Part shown: one piece after another, positions 25,404-34,000 of the stretch
How the letters are laid out: every line of letters starts with the position of its first letter
Numbering within the stretch: position 1 is the stretch's first letter
Source of the DNA: Verrucomicrobiota bacterium
GTDB lineage: Bacteria > Verrucomicrobiota > Verrucomicrobiia > Opitutales > Opitutaceae
Assembly (NCBI GenBank): GCA_016222805.1
Contig: JACRQG010000011.1
Location: 62,001 to 126,000, forward strand
Direction of reading: 5' to 3'
DNA length: 64,000 nt
Position numbers and translations under genes: made by a program
Notes under the pieces: generated by a model
What the model was told of the DNA's origin: nothing
What the model saw: the letters and a program-made list of their open reading frames with translations, nothing else
Database searches by the model: none

Positions 25404-26840
25404 CTACTTGGCCTTCTCGCGCGAACGGTCGAGGGCGCGCGGGCGATTGGCGGGCCCAGCCTTGGGCAGCGGGCCCTGTTCGAGCAGAGCCGCGGCTTCC
25501 CGGATGGTGACGGCGTGGGCCGGGTCGGCGATGCGGTTGTGGTATTCGCCGGGGTCCGTTTCGCGCCAATAGAACTCCCGCCCGGCCTTCCCACCGTCCC
25601 ACTCCGTGTACCGCCAGTGCGGCGCGATCACGGTGCGGCCGGCGACGTCGCGATCCGCGGCCACATCGTAATGGAAAACGAGGCTGCGCGCATGGCGCCG
25701 AGTCTCCGGCTGGTGGAGGAGCGGGCGCACGCTGCGGCCCTCGAGCCCGGGCGGCGCCTGGTGGCCGGCCAAGTCGACGAGGGTGGGGTAGACATCGAGC
25801 AACTCGACCGGGGCTGAGACGGCGCGGCCGGCGGGCACGCCGGGTCCGGCGAGCAGGAAGGGCACCCGCGTGGAGGCATCGAAGGCGCTCAGCTTGGCCC
25901 AGAGGCCGCCGTGGTCCCCCAGATGGAAACCGTGATCGCTGAAGAGGGCGATCAGCGTCCGATCGGTGAGGCAGCGCCGATCGAGTTCGTCGAGCACGAG
26001 GCCGAGCTGCGCGTCGATGAAGGAAATGCAGGCGTAATAGGCGCGGATGGCGCCGGCGCGGGACTCGGGCTGCTCGAAACCCGAGAGCTCGGTCTGCAGG
26101 GCAATCGCGGGAATGTCGCGCATCGCCGGATCAGTCGGCGCGCGGACGGATCCTTCCGGGTAAAGATCGAAGAACTTCCGGGGGGCGGTCCACGGCAGGT
26201 GGGGTTTGTGGAGGCCCAGCGCGAGGAAGAACGGCGTGCCGGTCCGGGACTTTTCGCCGATGAGCCGCTGGATCGTGCGGGCGTTCAGGCCGTCACGGGT
26301 TTTCGAGCCGTCGCCTTCCAGTACGTGCCAGCGCGGACGTCCGTCCCCGCCGCCGTAGCGGGACTGGATCGCGGCTTTTTCGCCTTCGTCCTCGCCCGGG
26401 CCGTCCTCGTACGAGTCCCACGAGAGTTTGTCGCTGGTCCGGACATTGTGGAAGACCTTGCCCGCCCCCGCGGCGAAGTAGCCTCGCTGGCGAAAGAACT
26501 GCGGCAGCATGATGGCATCGGGCAGCGCGGTGCGCGCCGGGGTGTTCAGGATGTAGATCCCGCTCGTCTCCGGCCGGCGCCCGCTCAGGAACGAGGCGCG
26601 GCTTGGGTTGCAGAGGGTGTATTGGGCGTAGGCGCGATCAAAGCGCACGCCACGCGCGGCGAGACGATCGAAGTTCGGCGACTTGACCACGCGGTTGCCG
26701 TAGCAGCCGAGGTCGGTGTTGAGATCGTCGATGACGATGAGCAGGACGTTCGGTCCTGCCGGAGCCGCGGACGCCGGAGCCGCCGCCAGCGGCGCGATCA
26801 GGGCCGCGGCGACGACCGCAAGGACGAGGAGGCGAAGCAT
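25404..26840 (-). CDS. Sulfatase, iduronate-2-sulfatase-like
   Basis: A 478-residue exported sulfatase; signal peptide to about residue 28 from the ATG at 26840 (leader TTTCCCTTCGCCC). The N-terminal metal site NVLLIVIDDLNTDLGCYGN (31-49) and the formylglycine signature CNPSR (Cys77) are intact. LHKPHLPWTAPRKFFDLYP and FSDHGFHLGDHGGLWAKLSAFDASTRVPFLL are hallmarks of the iduronate-2-sulfatase-like branch, which hydrolyses 2-O-sulfate esters in glycosaminoglycan-type or algal sugars. Last of three consecutive sulfatase genes, only 13 bp after the previous stop. Actual substrate unknown. Confidence 0.88.
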   Translation of the reverse strand: MLRLLVLAVVAAALIAPLAAAPASAAPAGPNVLLIVIDDLNTDLGCYGNRVVKSPNFDRLAARGVRFDRAYAQYTLCNPSRASFLSGRRPETSGIYILNTPARTALPDAIMLPQFFRQRGYFAAGAGKVFHNVRTSDKLSWDSYEDGPGEDEGEKAAIQSRYGGGDGRPRWHVLEGDGSKTRDGLNARTIQRLIGEKSRTGTPFFLALGLHKPHLPWTAPRKFFDLYPEGSVRAPTDPAMRDIPAIALQTELSGFEQPESRAGAIRAYYACISFIDAQLGLVLDELDRRCLTDRTLIALFSDHGFHLGDHGGLWAKLSAFDASTRVPFLLAGPGVPAGRAVSAPVELLDVYPTLVDLAGHQAPPGLEGRSVRPLLHQPETRRHARSLVFHYDVAADRDVAGRTVIAPHWRYTEWDGGKAGREFYWRETDPGEYHNRIADPAHAVTIREAAALLEQGPLPKAGPANRPRALDRSREKAK

Positions 26841-26853
26841 GGGCGAAGGGAAA

Positions 26854-28389
26854 TCAACGGGGACCGGCGGCGCGCCAACCACCGCGCCACTGGGCCATCA
26901 GTTGATCGACCAGGGCGGCGTGAGCCGGGAGCTTGGCCAGGTTGGTGTTTTCCTGCGGGTCGCGCTGGTGGTCGTAGAGCTCGATCGCGTCGATCTTCGA
27001 GGGCTCGTTCCGCCCCGTCCAGACGGTGAACCGGTAGCGTTCGGTGCGCATCGCATAGCCCATGAGCGCGGGGCGTCCGCCGCTCGCGGGACGGGGATAC
27101 TGGCTGAAGGCCGCCTGCTTCCAGGCGCGTTGCGGGTTTTCGAGGAGGGGTTTGAAGCTCATCCCCTCGAGATGGGAGGGCAGCGGCAGGCCGGCCAGAT
27201 CGGCGAGGGTCGGATAGACATCCACGAATTCGACGATGCCGTTGGTCCGGACGCCGGTCTGTTTCAGGCCGGGGGCGGAGAGAAGCAGGGCGACGTTGGT
27301 GTCGTTCTCGCAGTTGCTGTGTTTGCACCAGGCGTCGTGCTCGCCGAGCTTCCAGCCGTGGTCGCCCCAGAGGACGACGATCGTGTTGTCGCGGAGGCCG
27401 AGCCGGTCGAGTTCGTCGAGGACCTTGCCGACCTGAGCATCCATGTAGCTGATCGCGGCATAATACCCGTGCTTCAGCTGGCGGGCGAGGTCGTCGGGAA
27501 TCGAGTCCGCGGGGATGCCGTGGTAGGCCCGGAGTTCGCCACCCGGCAGGATCGCGTAGTCGGGGGCGTCCTTCGGGCGATACTTGTTCGGCGCGAGCTG
27601 GATTTTCGCCGGGTCATAGAGGTCCCAGTATTTCTTTGGGGAGACAAACGGCAGGTGGGGCTTGATGAAGCCCACCGCGAGGAAGAACGGCTCCGACTTG
27701 CGGCTGACTTCCCGCAGGGTGGAGACGGCCAGATCGGCGACCTTGCCATCCTGGTAGAAGTTGTCCGGCACGTCGCCGGCCTCGAAGGCGGGACCGCGCG
27801 GGCCCCGGGCCGCCTCCTTCTTGGCGCGTTTGGAGTTCTTCTTCACTTTGCGATCGCCGTCGGGCTCCGCCTGCACGTTGCGCTGGGTGAGAGCGACGTT
27901 CTCCGGCTTGGCATAGGTGGGGCCCCGGGGGGTCTGCCACGGCACCGACCAGGTCGCGGGATCGTCGAAGCCGCCGTGGTAGATCTTGCCCATGCCCTGC
28001 ACGAAATAGCCGTGGTTCTTGAAGTGCTGGCCGAGCGTGACGACGTTGGGCAGGGCCGTCCGGAAATGCGTCTCGAGGTCCCAGACCTTGGTAGTGTCCG
28101 GCCGCGTCCCAGTCATGAGGCTGGAACGCGTGGGAGAGCACACCGCCTGCTGGCAGTAGGCGCGATTGAACGTGACGCCGGCCCGGGCGATGCGATCGAG
28201 GTGGGGGCTCTTCACGTAGTTCGCCCCGTAGGCGCCGAACTCCGGCCGCAGGTCGTCGACTGCAAAGAAGAGCACATTGGGTCGACGGGCCGGAGCGGCC
28301 GCCGCCAGGGGGGCGGGAGCCGCGAGCGCGGTAAGCAGGGCGAGCGCGGCAAGGGGGGCGAGACGCGATGGAGAAACGGCAGGGTGCAT
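26854..28389 (-). CDS. Sulfatase, iduronate-2-sulfatase-like
   Basis: A 511-residue exported sulfatase. The signal region ends near 34 (PAPLAAAAPARRPNV). Metal site: NVLFFAVDDLRPEFGAYG (38-55). Formylglycine signature: CSPTR (Cys84). IKPHLPFVSPKKYWDLYDP and LWGDHGWKLGEHDAWCKHSNCENDTNVALLL are the paired late-site motifs of iduronate-2-sulfatase relatives. A Lys/Arg-rich insertion (KVKKNSKRAKKEAARGPRG, about 180-198) is not usual in the family and is probably a surface loop. It lies 20 bp downstream of the preceding sulfatase and 13 bp upstream of the next, in one probable operon. Confidence 0.88.
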   Translation of the reverse strand: MHPAVSPSRLAPLAALALLTALAAPAPLAAAAPARRPNVLFFAVDDLRPEFGAYGANYVKSPHLDRIARAGVTFNRAYCQQAVCSPTRSSLMTGTRPDTTKVWDLETHFRTALPNVVTLGQHFKNHGYFVQGMGKIYHGGFDDPATWSVPWQTPRGPTYAKPENVALTQRNVQAEPDGDRKVKKNSKRAKKEAARGPRGPAFEAGDVPDNFYQDGKVADLAVSTLREVSRKSEPFFLAVGFIKPHLPFVSPKKYWDLYDPAKIQLAPNKYRPKDAPDYAILPGGELRAYHGIPADSIPDDLARQLKHGYYAAISYMDAQVGKVLDELDRLGLRDNTIVVLWGDHGWKLGEHDAWCKHSNCENDTNVALLLSAPGLKQTGVRTNGIVEFVDVYPTLADLAGLPLPSHLEGMSFKPLLENPQRAWKQAAFSQYPRPASGGRPALMGYAMRTERYRFTVWTGRNEPSKIDAIELYDHQRDPQENTNLAKLPAHAALVDQLMAQWRGGWRAAGPR

Positions 28390-28409
28390 GGCGGCGAGAG
28401 ATCGAGGTC

Positions 28410-30341
28410 TTACGGGTTGGCTTGCTTGGCGGCCTTGCGCTTGCCGCGGGCCTTGGGGGCGCCCTCGGCGTCGGCTGACGCGGCCTTGCCGGTGATGCTG
28501 GCAATTTGGCGGGGGATGTAGGAGTCGTAGCGGTTGTCGGGCGACGGCCCCTGGGCCTTCATCGTGGCCACGATCGGGTGGAGGCTGGCGGCCTTGGGGC
28601 CGAGGGCCTCGATGGCGCTGAGGGCGGCCATGGCGACGAAGATGCCGTTCTTTTCCGGCGGGGCGAGTTCGCCCAGCACCTGGAGCGAGGGATTCAGATC
28701 GACGGCCGGACCATAGGTGGCGAGCGCCTCGGCGGCGACGACACGCACGTAGGGCGATGCGTCGCCGAGCGCGCGACGGAGTTCGGCCAGCCCAAGGGCG
28801 ACACCCTCGGCCCCGCGCATGTGGAAACCGAGCGCCGCCCAGTAGCGGACCGCGCTGTCGGAATCAGTGATCAGTTCCTTGAGGCGTGGCACGGCGCCGG
28901 GGTGCAGCCGGGAGGCGAGATCCGCGGCATCGTAGATGCGGGCAAAGGGATACTTCGCGTCGTTCCGGGCCATGTCGTAGGGTGAGGAGCCCTGGGAGCG
29001 GGACTGGATTTCGCCCTCCGGCAGGAAGCAGACATCGCGCGTGGTTTCGGCCTGCACGCGCATCGCCGTGCGGAGTTTCTCCAGGATGATGCGATGTTCG
29101 CTGGAACGGGCCAGGTTGCGGACTTCATCCGGGTCGTTCTGCAGATCGTAGAGTTCCTCCGGGGCCTTCGGCGTGCGCCAGAAGATCGACTGGGCCTCGG
29201 TGGCCTTGCCGTCGTCATAGAGTTTGCGCCAGATCCGCGTCGTCGGGGTCTGGAACTGGAAGTCGACCCGCTGTCCCTGCGAGACATGGGGGAAGAAGTT
29301 GCGCAGGTAGACATAGCGGCCATCCGTGACGCTGCGCACGTTGTCCATCCGCTCGTCCATCCGGCCGCGGGCGCCGTAGAGGTACGGCTGGGCAGCGGTC
29401 TGGTACGGACCGGCGAAGGCGTGGCCCTGCAGGTGGGCGGGCGGCTTGGTGCCCGCGATGCTGACTAGGGTGGGGGCAAGGTCGACGAAGCAAACGAGCC
29501 GGTCGGACCGGCCGCCGGGCTTGTACTCCTTGGGGGCGAGGTGCTGCCACTTCGCGGGGAAATGGACGACGAGGGGTACCTCCAGGCCGGAGTTGCAGGG
29601 CCAGCGCTTGCTGCGGGGCATGCCGCTCCCGTGGTCGCCGTAATAGAACACGATGGTGTCATCGGCGAGGCCGGCGGCCGCGAGTTCCTTCAGGCGCGCG
29701 CCGGCGTCGGCGTCGGCCTCGCTCACCTTGTCGTAGTATTGTGCCCAGTCCTGCCGCACCTCGGGGGTGTCGGGGTGGTAGGCGGGCACCCTCACCTTGG
29801 CCGGATCGGTGATGGCCCGGTGGGGCCGCGTGCGAATCTGGCTCTCGTGGCTCTTGGTCGAGTTGAAGATGGCGAAGAACGGCTTGCCCGCGGGACGGTT
29901 GCGCCAGTGCGCCTGCGCGGAGGACTCGTCCCAGGTGCCGTCCGGCTTGCGGAGGTTGTAGTCCTCCTTGCTGTTGTTGGTGCAGTAGTAGCCGGCCTCG
30001 CGCAGGTATTGCGGGTACATCTTGGCACCGGCCGGCATCGCGACCATGGAGCGCATGTGCAGGCCACCGCTGCTCTGGGAATGGAGACCGGTGATGATGG
30101 CGCTCCGGGCCGGGGCGCACACCGGGTGGTTGGACCAGGCGTGGCGGAAGATCATGCCCTTGGCGGCGAGGGCGTCGATGTTCGGCGTCCGGGCGAGCGT
30201 GTCGCCGTAGCAGCCCATCTGCTGGCCATGGTCCTCGCTGGTCAGCCAGAGGATGTTGGGCTTGTCGGCAGCGAGGGCGGCGGCGGAGGCGAGGGCCGCG
30301 GCGAGGACGATTCGGAGCAGGGGAGCAGTTGGCGACGACAT
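28410..30341 (-). CDS. Sulfatase with CAPAR signature and HEAT-like C-terminus
   Basis: A 643-residue exported sulfatase, first in a three-gene operon. The ATG at 30341 gives a signal peptide (MSSPTAPLLRIVLAAALASAAALA). Metal site: NILWLTSEDHGQQMGCYGD (29-47). The formylglycine signature is CAPAR (Cys75): the core CxPxR is kept but the usual Ser/Thr is Ala. FYYGDHGSGMPRSKR provides the late ligands. From about residue 500 alanine-rich helical pairs (SAVRYWAALGFHM, PYVRVVAAEALATYG) resemble HEAT repeats, as in the sulfatase at 2934. The last 25 residues are very basic (GAPKARGKRKAAKQ). The layout recalls N-sulfoglucosamine sulfohydrolase-like bacterial enzymes; substrate unknown. Confidence 0.87.
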   Translation of the reverse strand: MSSPTAPLLRIVLAAALASAAALAADKPNILWLTSEDHGQQMGCYGDTLARTPNIDALAAKGMIFRHAWSNHPVCAPARSAIITGLHSQSSGGLHMRSMVAMPAGAKMYPQYLREAGYYCTNNSKEDYNLRKPDGTWDESSAQAHWRNRPAGKPFFAIFNSTKSHESQIRTRPHRAITDPAKVRVPAYHPDTPEVRQDWAQYYDKVSEADADAGARLKELAAAGLADDTIVFYYGDHGSGMPRSKRWPCNSGLEVPLVVHFPAKWQHLAPKEYKPGGRSDRLVCFVDLAPTLVSIAGTKPPAHLQGHAFAGPYQTAAQPYLYGARGRMDERMDNVRSVTDGRYVYLRNFFPHVSQGQRVDFQFQTPTTRIWRKLYDDGKATEAQSIFWRTPKAPEELYDLQNDPDEVRNLARSSEHRIILEKLRTAMRVQAETTRDVCFLPEGEIQSRSQGSSPYDMARNDAKYPFARIYDAADLASRLHPGAVPRLKELITDSDSAVRYWAALGFHMRGAEGVALGLAELRRALGDASPYVRVVAAEALATYGPAVDLNPSLQVLGELAPPEKNGIFVAMAALSAIEALGPKAASLHPIVATMKAQGPSPDNRYDSYIPRQIASITGKAASADAEGAPKARGKRKAAKQANP

Positions 30342-30537
30342 GGCGAAGGGGGAAGACGGCAGAGACAGCCGGCCGGATGCGACCGACCCGGAGGATCGCC
30401 GCAAAAACCGGCCCGAGGGGCAAGCGGCGTTTCGGTCGCGCGGCCGGCCGAGGCGGTCTCGATGAGAGCCGGGCGAGCCGGCGGGATGCTTACGCAGTGC
30501 GGGCGGGAGGATCCGATGGAAGAGGCAAAACTCGTGG

Positions 30538-31281
30538 ATGGCCAAGGCCGACGGCGCTCGCCACAAGTTCGGCATGGATGCCTTCACACGGTGGCGACGG
30601 GGGATGCGAGCGCTGGTCCGCGGGTGGAGTTGGCGGCCGTCACCCGGGGCACCCCGGACCGGCCGCGTCCGGCTGGAGTGCGATGCTCCGGAACTGGGGC
30701 GATTTGTCTGGCATCGCCTCCTGCCCGTGGTCGAGACCTCCCCGTATCCGCCGCACGAGTTGATGCTGATGTGCGCCGTCGTCGTGCATCTCCGGCCGGA
30801 TGTGATCGTCGAGTGGGGCACCCACCTCGGAGTGTCGGCCCGGGTCTTCCATGAGGTGGCACAGGCCTACGGAGTGGCGACGCAGGTTCACTCGATTGAC
30901 CTGCCACCGGGGGTGGCGCACGCCGAGCATCCCGGCGACCGCCGTGGTCTTCTGGTGCGGCATCTGCCGGTGACTCTCCACGAAGGGGACGGACCCGTGG
31001 TGGCGCAGGCGCTGCTGCGGCACGCCCGGAATCCGCTGGTGTTCATCGATGGCGATCATCGGTACGAAAGTGTGCTCCGGGATGGCCGGCTCGTGCTGCA
31101 GGCGGCGCCAAATGCAGCGTTGCTGTTTCACGATACGTTTTTCCAACCCGGTTCCGGCTACAACCATGGTCCGCACGACTCAATCCGGGTGCTGCTGCGG
31201 GAATTTGGGCGGGAGGACTGCCAGGTCATTGAGGCCGCGCTGGGGTTGCCCGGCCTGATGCTGGTCATGCCGCGGGGCTGA
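30538..31281 (+). CDS. Class I SAM-dependent methyltransferase (CmcI/Methyltransf_24-like)
   Basis: A soluble protein of 247 residues if started at the ATG at 30538; the ATG at 30574 (MDAFTRW) is a good alternative. PDVIVEWGTHLGVSARVFHEVA is SAM motif I with the family's EWGT/ELGT variant, and HSIDLPPGV, NPLVFIDGDHRYESVLRDGRLVLQAAPNAALLFHDTFF is the characteristic IDGDH...HD core that places a divalent metal in CmcI- and rhamnosyl-O-methyltransferase-like enzymes. It could methylate a sugar hydroxyl. The exostosin-like gene follows 101 bp later. It is divergent from the sulfatase operon. Confidence 0.75.
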   Translation: MAKADGARHKFGMDAFTRWRRGMRALVRGWSWRPSPGAPRTGRVRLECDAPELGRFVWHRLLPVVETSPYPPHELMLMCAVVVHLRPDVIVEWGTHLGVSARVFHEVAQAYGVATQVHSIDLPPGVAHAEHPGDRRGLLVRHLPVTLHEGDGPVVAQALLRHARNPLVFIDGDHRYESVLRDGRLVLQAAPNAALLFHDTFFQPGSGYNHGPHDSIRVLLREFGREDCQVIEAALGLPGLMLVMPRG

Positions 31282-31382
31282 GCTTCGCGGTCGGTGCGGG
31301 CGCGCGCGTTCCGATTCCTCCCCCTTTTGAGCGCCGCCGTCGGGATTGCCGCCCGTCCGCGGAGCGGGTATCCTGGGCTTGC

Positions 31383-32444
31383 GTGAATCCCTGGCGTCGC
31401 CTCGTTGAGGTTCCCCGCTTCCTCTGCGCGGTCGTTCGCGACAAACGCAACGAGGAGCGAAAGATCTACCCCTACGACCATTGGGCCCGGCCGCCGGTGC
31501 ACCTCAACGACATCGCTCTGGCGCTGACCTGCGACTGCTACGGAAGCCTGGATACGCTGATGTTCGGCCCGGATCCGGCCCGCGAGCGGGAGGAAATCGA
31601 CCGGTACGTCGATTCCCCGGGGCCGGTGCTCCACGTGCGGACCTGGGAACTCGAGTGGTTCGTGGCGAAGGTGCTGCCGCGGATTCGAAGGAGGTTTATC
31701 CTGGCCACCTTTAACTCCGACCGCACCGTGCCCGACGAGGTGACCGAGGCCGCCGAGGCAATCGCGGCCTCGGGCAAGGTGGTGCACTGGTTTACGCGCA
31801 ACTACAGTGGCCGCCGCTACCGGGATTGGATCACGGGAGTTCCGATTGGTTTGTTTTTCGAGAAGACCCACAACGTGATCCTGGACCAGCAACCCCGCTC
31901 GTTCGCGGCCATGTGGGTGGTGATGCGACCCGTGGTGGAACAGGAGAGGAGGTTGCGGGAGGTGGTGGCGAGGGTTCCGCCGACCTCGCGACGGCTTCCG
32001 CTGGTCTGTGCCGATTTCTGGAAGAGCAATTCCACTCGCGGGAGGCGGTTTGGGGAAACGCGGGCGCAGGTGCGGCAGGCACTCCGCCGCAATCCCAACC
32101 TGGTGTGGCCGTGGCGGCGTTGCAGCCAGGTACAGTTGTTCCGCCTCTGGCAACGGTACGCCTTTGTGATCTCCCCGCACGGGGATGGCCTCGATTGCTA
32201 CCGCACCTGGGAGGCAATGCTGGCGGGCTGCATCGTGATCGTGAAGACGTCGCCGCTCGACTACTTGTACCGGGATCTGCCCGTGGTGATCGTGGGTGAT
32301 TGGGCGGAGATCACCCGCGAGAATTTGGCGGTTTGGGCGGAGAGGTTCGGGGATGGCTTCGACCGCCGCCCGCTCCACGAGCGGCTTTCGCTGGAATACT
32401 GGAGGCGGTTGATTCGTGCCACGGCCACGCAGAAGCTGAACTAG
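31383..32444 (+). CDS. Exostosin-like (GT47-type) putative glycosyltransferase
   Basis: A 353-residue soluble protein starting at GTG 31383. The C-terminal half carries YAFVISPHGDGLDCYRTWEAMLAGCIVIVKTSPLDYLYRDLPVVIV, the pattern seen in exostosin/GT47-like proteins in which the HGxGxD...R.WE.L..GcIPI segment binds the nucleotide sugar. The N-terminal half (LTCDCYGSLDTLMFG, FILATFNSDRTVPDEV, WFTRNYSG) is less conserved. No signal peptide or membrane helix, so it is cytoplasmic. With the preceding methyltransferase it may modify a surface glycan, but donor and acceptor are unknown. Confidence 0.65.
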   Translation: MNPWRRLVEVPRFLCAVVRDKRNEERKIYPYDHWARPPVHLNDIALALTCDCYGSLDTLMFGPDPAREREEIDRYVDSPGPVLHVRTWELEWFVAKVLPRIRRRFILATFNSDRTVPDEVTEAAEAIAASGKVVHWFTRNYSGRRYRDWITGVPIGLFFEKTHNVILDQQPRSFAAMWVVMRPVVEQERRLREVVARVPPTSRRLPLVCADFWKSNSTRGRRFGETRAQVRQALRRNPNLVWPWRRCSQVQLFRLWQRYAFVISPHGDGLDCYRTWEAMLAGCIVIVKTSPLDYLYRDLPVVIVGDWAEITRENLAVWAERFGDGFDRRPLHERLSLEYWRRLIRATATQKLN

Positions 32445-32759
32445 GATTGCCGCGATACCTCGCTTGGCCCGGCCTCGGATTTCTGGTGGAAGGCGCGATC
32501 TCGCCCGATGCCAGGCGGGCTGTGCCACCAACGGTGCAGGGCGAGGGCGCCCTGCCCATCGGAACGTCACCAGGCAAAATCAACGGAAGAAGCGCCTCGC
32601 ACCTTTTCCTCCGCGGTTCTCTGGTCTGGTCCCGAGCCGCAGGAACCACGGCCTCCGAGTAGCCGTGGATCGAGAGAAGCGAGACCGTGATCCTAAACCC
32701 CGTCTTGATCCCCTTCCGACTGGTGCCGGAGCGGACTTTCCGCCACGGTCTGGGCCACG
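32445..32759. other. 315-bp intergenic region upstream of the GH62 gene
   Basis: It holds a copy of the GGGCGAGGGCGCCCTGCC palindromic repeat (32539-32556). I find no convincing gene, promoter or RNA. Confidence 0.5.
32539..32562. repeat. GGGCGAGGGCGCCCTGCC palindromic repeat, copy 1
   Basis: Its 18-base core is identical to 53862-53879 and related to copies at 44917-44940 and 44962-44989. The centre AGGGCGCCCT is a perfect 10-bp palindrome. Confidence 0.6.
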
Positions 32760-33773
32760 ATGAAACGGTTCGGGCGAACCCTGCTTTTCCTGGTCGCCGG
32801 TCTCTCCGGGGTCGGGGGCGCCGAGGGGGCGAGCGCCTGGGAAACCGGCGCCTTCCGGTGGCGGGCCAGCGGGCCGTTGATCGATGTGGCGGGCGGCCGC
32901 GCCGCCGCCGACCCACACGTGGCGCTGAAGGACCCCACGGTCGTCTTTCACGACGGCCGCTGGCACCTGTTTGGCACACTGCGCAAGCGCTCAGGCACGG
33001 TGTGCATGCAGTACTTCGCCTTCGACGACTGGACCGCGGCCAACGCCGCCTCCCGGCAGGAGATTTCCTTCACCGACAAGTATCACTGCGCCCCGCAGGT
33101 GTTCTACTTTCGTCCACACCGGCGTTGGTACCTGATCTACCAGTTGTCGGACCCGGCGCGATCGCCAGTCCTGGCCCCTTATTGCTCGACGACCCAGACC
33201 CTGGGAGACGCGGCCTCGTGGTCGCGTCCGCAGTTGATGGTGACGCCGGCGCCGCCGAAGCCGCGGTGGCTCGATTTCTGGGTGATTTGCGACGAGGTGA
33301 AGGCGCACCTGTTCTACACGACCCTCGACGGCCACCTCTGGCGCCGGGAAACCAGGTTGGCGGAGTTTCCGCTGGGCTGGTCGGAGGCGGTGCTGGCGAT
33401 CAAGGCCGACATCTTCGAGGCCTCCCATACCTACAAGCTCAAGGGGCGACCGGAATACCTCACGATCATCGAGGCGCAGGCGCCGGGGCGGCGTTATTAC
33501 ATGGCCTATCTGGCGGACCGGCTGGAGGGGCCCTGGCGACCGCTGGCGGACTCACTCGCGCGACCGTTTACCGCGCAGGAAAACGTGGAGCAGTCGCCCG
33601 TGTGGACGGCCAGCATCAGCCACGGCGAACTGCTGCGCGCGGGCATCGACGAACGCCTTGAGGTGGACCCTGAAAACCTGCGCTTTCTCTTTCAAGGGGC
33701 GAGCGAGCCGGAGTACCGCGGTTCCGGCTACGGCGGCATTCCGTGGCGCCTCGGCTTGCTCGAACAACGGTAG
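32760..33773 (+). CDS. GH62 alpha-L-arabinofuranosidase
   Basis: A 337-residue exported enzyme; signal peptide 1-23. The five-bladed propeller signature of GH62 is clear: KDPTVVFHDGRWHLFGT (general base Asp58), KYHCAPQVFYFRPHRRWYLIYQ (107-128), LDFWVICDEVKAHLFYTTLDGHLWR (Asp172, pKa modulator), IFEASHTYK (general acid Glu220), then YLTIIEAQ, GPWRPLADS, ISHGELLRAGID and WRLGLLEQR. Spacing of the three acidic residues matches characterised GH62 enzymes. The family removes arabinofuranose side chains from arabinoxylan or arabinan. Length equals a single-domain GH62 with no carbohydrate-binding module. It stands alone, between repeats. Confidence 0.93.
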   Translation: MKRFGRTLLFLVAGLSGVGGAEGASAWETGAFRWRASGPLIDVAGGRAAADPHVALKDPTVVFHDGRWHLFGTLRKRSGTVCMQYFAFDDWTAANAASRQEISFTDKYHCAPQVFYFRPHRRWYLIYQLSDPARSPVLAPYCSTTQTLGDAASWSRPQLMVTPAPPKPRWLDFWVICDEVKAHLFYTTLDGHLWRRETRLAEFPLGWSEAVLAIKADIFEASHTYKLKGRPEYLTIIEAQAPGRRYYMAYLADRLEGPWRPLADSLARPFTAQENVEQSPVWTASISHGELLRAGIDERLEVDPENLRFLFQGASEPEYRGSGYGGIPWRLGLLEQR

Positions 33774-33844
33774 GGCGGGGCGGCGGCCGCTGGTTCGACG
33801 GCGGGGATCGAGTCTGAACGGAAGAAGGTACCGGAGCGGGGCTC

Positions 33845-33868
33845 GCGCCAAGGCGCCAAGGCGCGAAG
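33845..33868. repeat. Three tandem 8-mers, GCGCCAAG type
   Basis: Two perfect GCGCCAAG units and one GCGCGAAG follow the GH62 gene. This is a short tandem repeat in the intergenic space; no function is indicated. Confidence 0.5.
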
Positions 33869-34000
33869 GGGCTGGCTGGGAACCTCTTGGTTGGGTGAAT
33901 CGCCCTGGCCTGCTCGACGGGGTTGGCGGCTTTGCGCGCACCCCGATTGACCCGACGGAATCGTGGCAGGGTTGTCCCCGAACGAAAGATCCTGCGGCAC

